A program made the position numbers and the translations under genes. From Paguma larvata (Eukaryota; Chordata; Mammalia; Carnivora; Viverridae), in assembly GCA_030068075.1 (NCBI GenBank), contig CM057844.1, positions 12,012,001-12,076,000 on the forward strand: a DNA stretch of 64,000 bases. The letters run 5' to 3'. Below the pieces are notes generated by a model. It was not told the origin of the DNA. It saw nothing but the letters and a program-made list of their open reading frames with translations, and searched no databases. Of this stretch, positions 1 to 10,950 are shown one piece after another (the first letter of the stretch is position 1; each line of letters begins with the position of its first letter).

Positions 1-49
1 TAAGGTTTTGCTACAGATTCCCAAATTTCTTCATGACAGTCATAACCAA

Positions 50-280
50 CTTATACTCATGAACAGTGTGTTCGACTGCCTTTTGCCCCTCACCTTTCTC
101 AGTACTGGATATTATCATTCTTGTTAACTTTTGGCCAGTATGGTAGGTGAAAATGCTTCCTCATTATTAAATTTTGTATTTTCCTGATTACTAGTGAGTT
201 CTTTTCATAACATTATTGCTACTTGATGCATCTCTTGTAAATTTTATGTATCAAGCTCATTGCCTTCCGCTCTGCAACTT
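50..280 (-). repeat. Ancient L1 fragment, antisense
   Basis: The order of phrases matches the reverse complement of the old mammalian L1 ORF2 end: an 'actggatattatcattctt' block, then 'ttttggccagtatggtaggtg', then 'ctgattactagtgag'. It is heavily diverged and has no open frame. Assigned from remembered consensus; the subfamily is not resolved. Confidence 0.6.
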
Positions 281-299
281 AGCTACTTATTTAAACTCT

Positions 300-800
300 C
301 TTTTTCCATGAAGTAAATCATCAGTGAATCCCCTTTTGTTACAGAGCCAAAACTTCAGACTCCTGTTTTAATCCCCGCTCACACTCAACTCTGTGACCAA
401 TGTGTCTTCCACACCATGCTTTCCTCACCTCCAAGCATCCTCTGCTCTTTAGCTCCTCTGCTGCCTTCCTGGTTCAGACTCCCATTACTTGCCATCAAAT
501 GGCTCTACCTCATTGCTCTCCCACTACCCTAGTCCCCTTCTTAAATGGAAATTCTGATCCTACTGATCCTTTGCTCAGACAATCTCAACAAAGCTGCCCA
601 TTGTACCCAGAAATACAAGATTTCCCAGTTTGGCCTTGGAGGCTTCTCCTTTATGGTGTGACCTCTGCTACACTCCCCTTTATCCTGACTCTCTCCCTGT
701 AATGATGTACTATTCTCTTACTTTCTTGGATTCTGCTTTTATTATTTCCCAAGTGGTGAATGCCCTTTCTATCATTCAAAATCCTTCTTGTGTTTATCAA
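300..800. repeat. Possible ancient L2/CR1-like remnant
   Basis: A C/T-rich run contains phrases such as 'ttcctggttcagactccc' and 'ctgatcctttgctca' that resemble an old LINE 3' region. The similarity is weak and several indels would be needed. Two overlapping ORFs here (100 and 77 codons) have no recognisable domain and are not called as genes. Confidence 0.3.
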
Positions 801-859
801 GGAATATTTCATATTGCCTCCTCATATAGGAAGCTATTTTTTCCCACCAACATTTATTA

Positions 860-1430
860 TTAAAAGTTTTAATGTACAGAAAAATTGAAAGAATTGTATA
901 ATGACCTTCCAAATATCCCACCTTGTTTGTACCATTAACACTTAACTGTATTTGCTTTATCATTTATGTAACCATCCATTCATCCATCCATCCATCCATC
1001 CTTGTCTATCCATCAACCAATCCATCTCATTTTGCATGCATTTCAAAGTGAATTGCAGACTTTAGTACATTTCTCCCTAAACACTGCAGTGGCGTATCAT
1101 TAACCAGAGTTTAATACACTTATAGTTCCCTTTTGAGGTAAAATTTGCATACAATGAAATGCTCACATCTAAAGTACATCATGTGTTGAGTTTGACAAGT
1201 GCATACACCTGTGTAACCTAAACCCTACCAAGATCAAAAACAGAAAGTGGCCTTTATACCCTATACCCTTAACCAGTCACATCCACTCCCTAGAGGACAC
1301 CACTGTCCTCAATTTTTTTTAACCATGCCTGTTCTAGAAGATAAAATAAATGGAATTATATAATGCATATACTTTTGTGTCAGTCTTCTTTTGCTCAGAA
1401 AAACACTCTCAAATGACCTTGTATAGGAAT
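860..1430 (-). repeat. Ancient L1 3' UTR, antisense
   Basis: Contains in order a 'cagaaaaattgaaagaat' block, 'ttgcagac', 'gaggtaaaatttgcatacaatg', 'tgcatacacctgtgtaacc' and 'ataaatggaattatataatg'. This is the usual succession in antisense 3' ends of old L1M elements. A CATC microsatellite sits inside it. Confidence 0.6.
972..1026. repeat. (CATC)n microsatellite
   Basis: Imperfect CCAT/CATC tetranucleotide run; the purest part is about 980-1002, followed by degenerate units. It grew inside the old L1 3' UTR. Confidence 0.85.
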
Positions 1431-1978
1431 AACGTATTAATGTCTTACTCCTCTACTGAATAGCTAACTCTACAAGGCCAGGGCTCTTTCATACACATCT
1501 CCGAACACTACCTTGTTGAGTGTGCAGCCTTACAAAAAAATGATTCAATATGCATTTGACAAAGTGGGAAGCAGACTTCCTAAGAGAATTGGAAATATTA
1601 GAAGAAAACCCACTTCCTGTGTTGTGCTATGTTGAATTGAACTTAAAGGAAGAGTAAACATTTCTAAGTTCTTACATTTATTGAAAAGTATGCAACAAAT
1701 ATCTGGTTTTCATAGTTGCCTCTTCTCTTTCTGTGAAGGAGACAGAGGAGTAGGTTCCTCAGTGCAGCTCAGAGTACCTGCATTATGGGACAGAGAACAG
1801 AAATTCCCATGTGCAAACTGACTAAACTATATCCTTCAGAACCCTATAGCAACATGGATAGGGAATGTTTATGGTCAAGATCAGTGTCTTACATAGAAAT
1901 CTGGAGTTAAGACTGTAAAGTGAGGGCAGAAAAAAGAGGCCTCAACATATGCTCAACCATTAAAAATCAGATCGACTT
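1431..1978. other. No recognised feature
   Basis: AT-rich sequence without an ORF of note. Positions 1440-1560 faintly resemble an L2 3' end ('ctacaaggccagggctctttc' style wording), but too weakly to annotate. Confidence 0.5.
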
Positions 1979-2228
1979 GGGGGGCTTGGGTGGCTCAGTT
2001 AAGTGAGCGACCAGCTCTTGATTTTGGCTCAGGTCATGATTTCAGGGTCTTGGGATCGAGCCCCCTGTCTGGCTCTGTGCTGAGCATGGAGCCTGCTTAA
2101 GATTCTCTCTGTGTCTCCCTCTGGCTCTCTCCTCAGCTCACACTGTCTCTCTCAATAAAATAAAATAAAATAAAATAAAATAAAATAAAATAAAATAAAA
2201 TAGAATAAAATAAAATAAAATAAAAAAG
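1979..2228 (+). repeat. CanSINE, older carnivore type
   Basis: tRNA-Lys-derived SINE. The head reads 'cttgggtggctcagtt', box B is 'gggatcgagccccc', then 'atggagcctgctt', a CT-rich body and an A-rich tail expanded into (TAAAA)n. The 'gatcgagccccctgtc' wording is closer to the older pan-carnivore form than to the felid form. No clean target duplication is visible. Confidence 0.9.
2154..2227. repeat. (TAAAA)n SINE-tail microsatellite
   Basis: About 14 pentamer units with a single TAGAA interruption near 2201. It is an expansion of the SINE tail and likely length-polymorphic. Confidence 0.95.
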
Positions 2229-3997
2229 ATCCACATGTCTTACAATTCTTATGGGAAATTTCTACAATAATGATTAAAAATAATAATCACACTTCTATGT
2301 TTATGTGGAAAAAAATGTGCTGGGAGGTTTGAAATATATAAAAATATAGTAAATGGTTCTCACCTTTGACATTTGGGACCATAGGGTCTCATGGAGCACA
2401 AAGGTCATTGAAAAGGCACAGAGCCACTGTGGGGTTGGCCCTTTGAGCTACAAGAACTGATTTACCTTCCAAAACATGCCCAGATCAGAGGCATGTTAGT
2501 TCTTTCTCGGTGTGACAATGGGTGATTCCTTAGCATGATTGGGGAAAAAGTTATGTTCTTTTTTTCTGAAAAGGGTCGTATATTATTGACCATAAAATTC
2601 CTACTGCAGTAGTTGACTCTATTTCCCTTGCAGAATTTAGTGGCTCAGATTAAACATTAGCCTCACCATCTGAAAATCATAAAGCACATTTGGTGTCAGC
2701 AAAACCAGCACGATCGGTTTTCGCCTCTGGGGCTTAAAAGAGCTCTGTATTTCTGTTCAGAAGAGTTCCATTGGCTTTTTTTTTAATTGACTCTTCTGAT
2801 TTTCTTTTCACTTTTCTCCATGCCCTCTTCTGTGTTATTACTTACAATATTGTAGTTTTCTTTTTGTAACTTTTTGCATTTAAAGAGAAAGAAACTTTCC
2901 CAAAGGAGACCTATACTGTGGCTACTGTTGGGATGTATCCTGAAGGATGGGCTAGACTGTACATTCTTCAGAAGAACAGAAAATCATTCATTCCACTCCA
3001 AGAAAATTATTCACAGAGGCCTTCACAGAGGGATCTCACAAGAAAGCATGTTTTTTCTCTTTGTTCCCCTAATGTTGTTTTTTGACATCTTCATGTTCGT
3101 GCAGTCATATTCATTAGGAATCAAAGTGATGTGCCACTCTGATTAATTTTTCCTGCAGAGAGCAGTAGAGATTTCTATCACATTGCCTATGGTGGGCAGT
3201 GAGGAATCCCTCACTCAATTTGGTACTTTTCCCCACTGGGTAAATGATTCCTCCAAATAGTTAATAGCACGTTGAATTCCATACAGACAGAAATGCTAAT
3301 TCCTCTGCCAGATACCTACGATTATCAGCACAATCTTTAGTGGCTGGAATCTGACATGAATCCTCCGAATACATTAAAGTTGGCCATGGTAGCTGGCAGA
3401 GAGGTGACCTTGGGCAAAGCTTTACCTGACAGCAATTCAACAGAAATATGGATGCCAAGACACTGTATTTTTATGAAGAAGAGATGGAGAGGCTGTTTAA
3501 GCTAAGCATTTGCTGTTATACAACATAAAAGCAGCATTCAGACTATCATGGATGAGCCAAATTCCAGTGAAACCCCAAAAGAGACAGACATTATGGTCAG
3601 ATCAGAAAGGGACATCTAACTGTCCATTATTGTTCACCTTACTGTGGGGGTTAAAAGTACCTAGTGACTTTGTATTCCATGCAACAGAGTTTAATTGCCG
3701 TAAATTGTGATATTTTGGTACAACATGGGCAGAAGATCATGTCTTTAAAGTTTCTCACAGAATCTAGAGGTAAGAATATATTGAATTAAATCAATAAAGG
3801 TTTCCCAATGAGGATTAACTGGTAGAACTGAAATCCCCTGCATAAAACATGAAGGAAGACAGTATCATTTGTAAAACAGTGAAAGACTGACTTCTCTTTC
3901 AAATACCAGTTAAAAATTGTCAAGACCAAGTACAATCACGTTGAAATAATGCTTTTGAAATGTTGGGTTAAATATAATTAAAATTAATTTTACCAGC
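2229..3997. other. Single-copy sequence
   Basis: No known repeat recognised over 1.7 kb. Several short ORFs (for example 2874-3146, 90 codons) have no domain, no splice context and no coding-like composition. The stretch around 3100-3160 (tcattaggaatc, ctgattaatttttcc) has homeodomain-like cores, but nothing decisive. Confidence 0.5.
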
Positions 3998-4010
3998 TTC
4001 TTTTTGCTTG

Positions 4011-4232
4011 TTTTAAAATGTTTTTTTATTTATTTTGAGAGAGAGAGCGTGCACGCACATGTGAACATGAGGGAGGGGCAGAGAGAGAGAGAGGGTGAGA
4101 CAGAATCCCAAGCAAGTTTGGCACTGTCAGCGCAGAGCCCCACACAGGGATCGGACTCACAAACCGTGAGATCATGACCTGAGCTGAAATCAAGAGTCAG
4201 ACACTTAACCAACTAAGCACCCAGGCACCCTA
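4011..4232 (-). repeat. CanSINE, antisense
   Basis: Starts with the reversed tail (ttttttatttattttgagagagag), continues through 'gggaggggcagagagagag' and 'gtgagatcatgacctgagc', and ends 'cacccaggcaccc'. An approximate target duplication flanks it: 3998-4010 (ttctttttgcttg) against 4233-4245 (tctctttgctttt). Confidence 0.92.
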
Positions 4233-4319
4233 TCTCTTTGCTTTTTTAATGTGGCTACTGGAAAAGTTAAAATTATTTTTGTGGCCTACAGTGTATTTCT
4301 AAAGGACAATGCTTCCAAT

Positions 4320-4578
4320 GGCTTCTTAGCCTACTATTCAGATTGAAAGAGCAAATTCTCACTATGGCTTACAATGTTCTACATCCTCTGGACCTTAATG
4401 ATCTCCTCAACCACCTGTATGCCTACACTTGTACATATCCCTGTAGCTACACTTACCTTCTTGCTATTTCCTGAATACATTAAGCTTACCTCTCCCTCAG
4501 GGCCTTTGCATGTGCCATTCTCTCTAACTGCAAAGCAGTTTTTTGGATTTTTTCATTTGTTGCTCCCTTAGTTCATTT
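4320..4578 (+). repeat. L2 fragment, part 1
   Basis: The phrases 'atggcttacaatgttctac', 'tctcctcaaccacctg' and 'cctcagggcctttgcatgtg' follow the L2 3' region in order. It is cut by the SINE at 4579 and resumes at 4774, so the insertion is younger than the L2. An ORF at 4374-4571 is a by-product. Confidence 0.65.
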
Positions 4579-4773
4579 TTTTAATGTTTGTTTATTTTTG
4601 AGAGACAGAGCAGGGGAGGAGCAGAGAGAAAGGGAAACACAGAATTCGAGGCAGGCTCCAGGCTCTGAGCTATCAGCACAGAGCCCCACGCAGGGCTCAA
4701 ACCCACAAACCATGAGATCATGACCTGAGCCAAAGTCAGATGCTCAACTGACTGAGTCACCCAGGCGCTCCTA
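4579..4773 (-). repeat. CanSINE, antisense, inside L2
   Basis: Reversed tail 'ttaatgtttgtttattttt', body 'caggctccaggctctgagc', end 'gagtcacccaggcgctc'. Flanked by a 13-bp target duplication with one mismatch: ccttagttcattt (4566-4578) and ccttacttcattt (4774-4786). Confidence 0.95.
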
Positions 4774-4927
4774 CCTTACTTCATTTAAGTGAAGGATTGC
4801 TTCTCTGGTGAGAAGCTATTCTTGTTCACTCTACCTAAAACAGACTCCCATCTTCCAGTTGCTCAATAGCCCTTTATCCCGCTTTGTTTTTCCTCATAAT
4901 ATTTATTGCCATCAGATTTTCATTATA
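4774..4927 (+). repeat. L2 fragment, part 2
   Basis: Continues the L2 3' UTR interrupted upstream: 'acttcatttaagtg', then the 'ggtgagaagc' and 'ctacctaaaacag' blocks, then 'tttttcctcataatatttattgcc'-type wording. It stops at the next SINE. Confidence 0.6.
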
Positions 4928-5121
4928 TTTAAGAGAGAGAGAGAGAAGGAGAGAACTGGGGAGGGGGGGGAAGGGCAAAGAGAGAGGGAGACAGAGGATC
5001 CGAAGTAGGCTCTGTGCTGAGGTCAGAGAGCCCAATACAGGGTTCGAACTCATGAATCATGGGATCATGATCTGTGCTAAAGTCAGATGCTTAACCGACT
5101 GAGAGTTACCCAGGTAACTCC
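4928..5121 (-). repeat. CanSINE, antisense, diverged
   Basis: Begins in a GA-rich reversed CT stretch with an eight-G run near 4963-4970. It then has 'gggttcgaactcatga' (reversed box B region), 'gggatcatgatctg' and the end 'gagagttacccaggtaactcc'. Two ORFs across it are SINE-derived. Confidence 0.9.
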
Positions 5122-6640
5122 CCTTGAGCACTGGTTTTAAAACACAGTAATTATTAAAATTAAATTATATAAGTTTATAATTAAATGAATTATACTGAAA
5201 AAGTAATAAATAATCTTAATTCGTTTTTAATTGCTTTTTTACATTTTATTCTTATCCCTGCTCTGGAAGTTATCTTAATCTATTGTATCTATAGGTTGAA
5301 AAAATATATAGTGGTGTACTAGTACCCATTTTTTACCAACATATGTTGGTAGCTTAAAATTGGCCATAGTATGGATATACTTACACCATGTAAATTGGCA
5401 AATGCTACAAATCAGGGCTCTCTTTTTGGTGGGTTAGGGGAAGTCCTTAAACATTACTAGCACACCATTGGGCAAGACCTTGTATTTTCACTGCTATTTC
5501 TCCCTGTGTCTGTAGGAATAGGATCTAACACATACGTGTTGTTGAAGAAATACTGATTTAATGGATGAGATTTCATGAAAAGGGCAGAAGTCTGTAGGCT
5601 GAAATAATTCAAGAAGATGTGAAGAAGGAAACATGTATCTCAGAAGATTTGGAAAATTGGAAACCAGAGAGGAATGGGCTACACATATTTGTGTATATGT
5701 GTATGTATGAATGTGTGCACACACATGCATGCACATTTTGGGTCAAAGCATTCATCTAAGCAAAGGAAGGAGGCATTTAAAACAAATTTAGAGACTGGGA
5801 ATGGAACCATTTTTAGTTCAGAAAAAAAAGAAAAGGATGCACTTGAATTCTGCAGGCAGATGCTGGGATTTTAGCAAAACTCTGGATTTCTGAACAGATG
5901 AACACATATGGACCCACGCCTGTCCTACTGGTGCCATGACCCTTGCTTCCACCCAGAGGTGTCCTGACTGCCTCTTCTCCTCTCCATCCTCAAAAGGCAC
6001 CCAAGTGTTCCAGGAGGTGAGTACTCAGGCCCAAGGTTTTGCAATTCCTTGTGGGTTGCATCTTTTTAGCTCATTGGTATGTGTTCCGCCCATGTGCTAA
6101 TTCATGCAGGTGTTTTAGAGGCTATGAAATATTTTTTTTTCAGACTGAAAGGAATGCGGCCCAAGCCACTCTGTGTTACATTCACAAGCCCATATCCCCT
6201 TGGTATCAGCTTTCAGGCCCTTTACTTCCAGGGTTATGAGTGTGGAAGAACAATTTCAGCCTTTTCGCTCTAGACTTGATTCCTTGAATCATGCAGACCC
6301 CACAGCCAGTCCAGAATTATTCAGAGTCCCACCCCAGAGAGAGAAGCAGCTAAGAATCATTAAGAGTTGGGTGTCTCAAAAAGACAACGTCTCGGAAAAG
6401 GGCTTGCTTTAGGCACAGCTTGATCTGTACCTTGTATGACATAGCCAGGACCAGTTTCACTCTCTACACAACTCTTCAATAACAAATTCCAGGCAGGCTT
6501 TATTTTCAGACAAATGCTTCCCTCACAGACCTAAGTTGACTATAGTTTTTCTAGACCTTACATTTTCTGAGCTTTAAAGCCCATAGAAAACAGTGAACAT
6601 TTCTCTCCTAGAAGTCTCACGGGGAAAAAAAATTAGAATA
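5122..6640. other. Single-copy sequence
   Basis: No interspersed repeat recognised. It contains an 18-bp perfect palindrome (5334-5351) and a short imperfect GT stretch near 5690-5725. ORFs of 60-80 codons on both strands lack any domain or splice context. Confidence 0.45.
5334..5351. repeat. Perfect 18-bp palindrome
   Basis: TACCAACATATGTTGGTA equals its own reverse complement. A second, 10-bp palindrome (GTACTAGTAC) lies just upstream at about 5316-5325. Either could be chance. Confidence 0.8.
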
Positions 6641-6835
6641 GCAACTAATACTTGAATAGTTTTAATTTGGGATTTACTATGCAAGTACTTTACGTACAGT
6701 AACCCCTTTTATCTTTGCATTGTCCATGTGAGATGGTATTTAGCTTATTAACTATTTCAGAAATAAAGTGAGGTTAAGACAAATAACATTCCAAGAGAGA
6801 CTTGCCAAGTGGGGACTCAAACCCCGGCATCTGCT
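6640..6835 (-). repeat. MIR, antisense
   Basis: Shows the reversed MIR order: 'actatgcaagtactttacgt', then 'ttagcttattaactatttc', 'gaaataaagtgaggttaag' and 'gtggggactcaaacccc', the reversed tRNA-like part. Confidence 0.7.
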
Positions 6836-7839
6836 CCCCATTGTGACCTCCCAGGAGGCCCTTTGTATGTATCTCATTGTATCTGATTAGGCCATGTGCA
6901 CCAATTCCTGGACCAATCTCTATGGCCATGAGCTTGTGTGGCATCCTTAAGTGGAAGCCCAGAATGCGCTTCCCTCTCTGGTCTGCACCCCCCACCCCCA
7001 CTCCAGAAACACAGAGACATAGTTTCCTATGCTCTGGCCATGATTTCCTAAACCTTGGCGATAGGAGCCCTACATGGCCATGCTGAGTGGTTGCTCCATC
7101 TCAGTGTAGGAGCTCTTTTGTCTGTCTGACAGCCCTGCCTGGAGAGATCTGTGCTCCCAGCCACAGCATAGGCATTTGGGAACTCACTGAAAGAAGCCAT
7201 TTGTGCCAGGCTTTTGAGCGATGCGTAGCAATAACCTAGAAGTGGAAAGTGCCACTCTGAGAAATGAGGGTGTCATGTTTTCATCAAATATGGACCCGTG
7301 GTTAGGGGAGGGGGAAGGACAGAAACGACCCCTCTGGCTGTCTGGACCTCTCCACCTTGTCAGCTTCATGAATCTGAGCACCAAAGCCTGTGGCAGTTGT
7401 CTGTGCTCTTGAGTGAGACAGTGATGTAATCCTGATTAAAATAGTTAGTAAGGGATTAATGAGAGGTTATCTCCTTGTCTTCAATCATTTCCTGGTGAGA
7501 AGAAGATTCTCTAAGCAGAACTCATTAGAGCTGTTCCTTTGCTGTTACTGAAATTACCCTGTTTTGAAATTACTCAGGGTTTTCAAGAAGCAAACTCATT
7601 TCAAGTCATTATTTCTGAATGTTATGACTGTAGTATGAAAAAATTGTTTTATTTTTTTAAGCCAAAGATCTAATCCAATCGGGAGGGTTTGAACACTTAT
7701 TCTGGTATCTAAATTTCACTGATTCTAGTTTATTTTAGGATGGAGTTTTTGCAGGCATATGAAGGAAGACAAGAGTATTTAATGGGTCTCCATCAGAGAT
7801 AGTAAATGAACACAAATATATTCCAATCTGTTACAGGAG
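6836..7839. other. Single-copy sequence with a possible conserved element
   Basis: No repeat recognised and no convincing gene. Positions about 7420-7620 carry several ATTA/TAAT cores (ggattaatgag, actcattagag) in an otherwise repeat-free setting. The ORFs at 6774-7001 and 7184-7384 have no domain. Confidence 0.4.
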
Positions 7840-7944
7840 AATAATTCAGTTCAACCAGTACAACAAATATTCACTGTGTGCCTCCTGTGTTATGATAAGT
7901 GGAGTATTTAAGATACAAACACAAAAGAACATTGTTAGTAGCTT
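7840..7944 (-). repeat. Short L2 3' end, antisense
   Basis: 'caacaaatattcactgtgtgcctcctgtgt' style wording followed by 'tgataagtgg' fits the reversed L2 tail (tatttattgagcacctactatgtg). Short and diverged. Confidence 0.4.
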
Positions 7945-8170
7945 GAGCTGTTAAGGGTAAAGACTCTAGAATCACATTGGAAGTTACAAATCTCAGCCTG
8001 GAATTTGCCATCTTTTGTCATCTAGGGCAACTAAAAATCTCTAATTTTCAGTTTTTTTTTATATGCAAAACAGGAATAAATATAACACTTGCCTTACAGG
8101 GTTAATATAAGGAATGAAAAAATAAATCTCTGAGAAGTATTTAAAAACATGTCTGGTGCATAGTAAGGAT
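7945..8170 (+). repeat. MIR, sense
   Basis: In order: 'taaagactctagaatcac', 'ctcagcctggaatttgcc', 'ctaattttcag', 'gcaaaacaggaataaata', 'ttgccttacagggttaat' and 'tctggtgcatagtaagg'. These are the MIR body, core and tail. Confidence 0.8.
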
Positions 8171-8579
8171 CCGGTGGGTATCTGATTAAGGAGTACAAAT
8201 GAACGTGAAACTAAATAAGAGAACTTTCTGCTTGGAAGTTTGACAAAGTATATGGACCACTATCTGGTCAGGGTCTGTGAACAAATCACATTTTATTTCA
8301 GGTGATCATAATGATTCTCAGGAAAGCTGCTTCCATTAGAGCACCTGGAAAAACAGAAATTACATCCAGGTTTATAAGGGGATTTATCATGTGACCAAGA
8401 TTGCATTTTTTTATTCTTTCTTATTTTATTCAAATATATTAACCTGCAGATTTATGCTACTTTCAGGTATATAACATAATGTGCATAATATAATGATTCA
8501 ACAATTCTATACATTTCTCAGTGTTCATCAAAATAAAAGTACTCTCAATCCCCTTTAACTGTTTCACCAAATAGTGAAA

Positions 8580-8714
8580 CCATAAAACTCCTAGAATAGA
8601 GCATAGGCAGTAATTTCTTTAACATTGACCATTGAAGCATTTTTTACATATGTCTCCTCTAGCAAGGGAAACAAAAGCAAAATTAAACTAATGAGACTAC
8701 ACCAAAATAAAAAG
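8580..8714 (+). repeat. Inverted L1 segment flanked by 13-bp direct repeats
   Basis: This 135-bp stretch reads L1 ORF2 in the sense direction, opposite to its surroundings. It is a diverged reverse complement of about 8853-8987 of the same element. The 13-mer ccaaatagtgaaa lies at both edges (8567-8579 and 8715-8727), like a target-site duplication. Both copies carry 'ctcctctagcaagggaaac', which supports a local origin. Confidence 0.8.
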
Positions 8715-8789
8715 CCAAATAGTGAAATAGTTAAATCTCTCCCACCCTCTGGCAACCACCAGTTTGTTCTCTGTATTTAAGAATCTGTT

Positions 8790-8791
8790 AT

Positions 8792-8819
<28 letters not shown>
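8790..8819. repeat. (TTTTG)n microsatellite
   Basis: About six TTTTG units at the junction between the L1 3' UTR part and the ORF2 part of the antisense L1. Confidence 0.9.
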
Positions 8820-8822
<3 letters not shown>

Positions 8823-9090
8823 GTGGTTTCCTTCACTGAGCAAAAGCTTTTTATTTTGGTGTAGTCTCAATAGTTTTATTTTGCTTTTGTTTCCCTTGCT
8901 AGAGGAGACACATGTAAAAAAAAATATTTCAATGGCCAATCCAAAGAAAATACTGCCTATGTTCTCTTCTAGGAGTTTTATGGTTTCAGGTCTCATATTT
9001 ATATCTTTAATCCATTTTGAGTTTAGTTTTGTGTGTGGAGTAAGAAAATGATCCATTTTCTTTCTTTTGAATGTAGTTGTCCAGTTTTCC

Positions 9091-9156
9091 CAACACCATT
9101 TGTTGAAGAGACTGTCTTTTCCCCAGATTTGTTGTTCTCTTCAACAAATGGTGTTG
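9091..9156. repeat. Perfect 20-bp inverted repeat (hairpin)
   Basis: Arm 9091-9110 (caacaccatttgttgaagag) and arm 9137-9156 are exact reverse complements around a 26-nt loop. Immediately after, about 24 bp beginning gcatattgt is directly repeated (9156-9181 and 9202-9225). The left arm is normal L1 sequence; the right arm and direct repeats replace the expected L1 sequence. Confidence 0.9.
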
Positions 9157-9479
9157 CATATTGTTTGCCTCCTTTTTTTGGAGGCAGTTTTCCTCCAGTT
9201 TGCATATTGTTGCCTCCTTTTTTTGGTAATTAATTGACCATAAAAGCATGGGCTTATTTTCTAGACTCTACTTTGTTCCATTGGTCTATGTGTCTATTTT
9301 TGTGCCACTACCATACTGATTTGATTACTACAGTTTTGTAGTATATCTTGAAACTTGGGTTGTGATACCTTCAGCTTTTTCTTTTTCAAGACTGGGGCTT
9401 TGGCTATTTAGGGGTTTTCTGTTGTTCCATACAATTTTAAGGTTATTTGTTCTAGTCCTGTGAAAAATGTTGACATTTT

Positions 9480-10410
9480 AAAATTGTACTTTAATTCAGG
9501 ATAGTTTATAGACTATATCATACTGTAATAATTGCTACCTATATATGGAAGAAAACATAAGATTCCTTCCTTACTCCACACACAGATATAAATTCACATT
9601 GAAATAAAGAGCTAAATGAAAACAAAAATAATAATCTTAGAAAAAATTACAGGAGAATATTTTTATAAGTTTGGGATGATGGACATTCCTAAACAAGACA
9701 GGAATCTCAGAAAACATCAGAAAATAGAGATAGTTGGCTATATAAATATTTTAAGAAATAGCATGGCAAATATACCATCAGTAAAGTGAAAGTGTAATCT
9801 ATATGATGGTTAACATAATTACAACAGAAATGGCAAGTAAAGAATCCCTCTGTTCAAAGAACTCTTTCATATATAAAATTAAAACGAAAAAACCAAAGAC
9901 AAATAACTCTAATATGTATGAGTAGACAGTTCAGAAAAGAAGAACTAGAAAAAGTCAATAAACTTAGAAAAAGATGCTCAATCACATGCAGGAAAATGCG
10001 AACTTAAAAACGAATTGTGATTTTTTTCAGTCATCAGATTTGCAATCCAATGCAGAGAGACTTTTGTGGGGGTAATGAAGAGGCAGAGAGGGGGGATACT
10101 ATCACACGTTTATGGAGGTAGAGTAAGTTGCTACTATACTTATGACAGTTACCTATAAATATTGCTTAAAATTAAATAAAAGTTTGCTACCCTTTGTCCA
10201 AATGAGCCTACGATAGGGAATTTTACAGAAATATTTTACAGAAATAAAAGCACCAAAAGGTACTGATATATGTATCAGAGTACTGCAGCTTTGCAGAGGA
10301 AGAAAATGGAAAGGAAGCTGAAAAATGCATCAACGATGTAAGGGCTGAATAAATTGTGGTACATATATCCTATTGAATATTATGGAACTTTTAAAGAAAA
10401 TGAGTTAGGT
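9480..10410 (+). repeat. Ancient L1 ORF2 3' part, sense
   Basis: A-rich sequence with L1 sense phrases in order: 'acattgaaataaagagctaaatg', 'gatgatggacattcc', 'gatgctcaatcacatgcagg', 'aaaatgcgaacttaaaaacg' and 'gtggtacatatatcc', then 'gaatattatggaac'. Stops in every frame. Confidence 0.65.
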
Positions 10411-10950
10411 ATGTTTACTTATTTTTCCATCTCCTAAATAAGTTTTTCCAACTCTTTCTTGCTTTTTGCAGGCTGTTCTCAGCCTCAAAAGGAACTTTTT
10501 ACTGTGGCTTTGTTCACATTTTTCTCCACATCAACAGTAAGAGAATTGTACCCTGGACGGAAATTCACCTGTGAGATACATATTCTGTGTGGCATGAAAT
10601 TGCTGTCTGAGACATAGCAGGGGAAGCAAGAGGAGTGGAATACTGAAAGCACATCAGCACTAGTGTGGAGGAGAGCACAGGTAGCATATAAATTATTCAC
10701 GTAGCTTAGTTGCTTCATAATAAATTTTAAGATATGCGGCCTCTTGCCCAAAGAGGTGCCTTTTTACAAGTCCATGGAAGATTTACCCATACAACCTAGG
10801 GTGTTCCCATGACACCAAAGCTAATGTGGCTGTCTGTCCCCCGGGAACAGCTAGTGGAGGTCACGACCACCTTCTGCACCATCAAAGTCAGTATTTTTTT
10901 AAATAGTGCCATCTTGGTGCCCTTTGATGACTTTCAACATCTGAACTAAC
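10411..10950. other. Single-copy sequence
   Basis: No repeat recognised. The 88-codon minus-strand ORF at 10485-10751 has no identifiable domain. Confidence 0.45.

Larger units (their letters stand above)
8405..9475 (-). repeat. Feliform L1, antisense, internally rearranged
   Basis: The reversed L1 3' UTR (8405-8566: 'attaacctgcagatttatgc', 'cagtgttcatca'; resumes 8728-8800: 'ctctggcaaccaccagtttg') is followed directly by the reversed ORF2 end (8820-9475: 'ttccattggtctatgtg', 'gattactacagttttgtag'). The roughly 1 kb expected between them is absent. Two local inverted duplications sit inside (8580-8714 and 9137-9156), plus a (TTTTG)n run. The reading frame is broken throughout, so this is a dead copy. 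Short ORFs here are fragments. Confidence 0.85.

Noticed and set aside
8697..9056. 119-codon minus-strand ORF
   Set aside because: It spans the antisense L1 and the TTTTG repeat (Lys/Thr/Gln run); only a broken ORF2 fragment.
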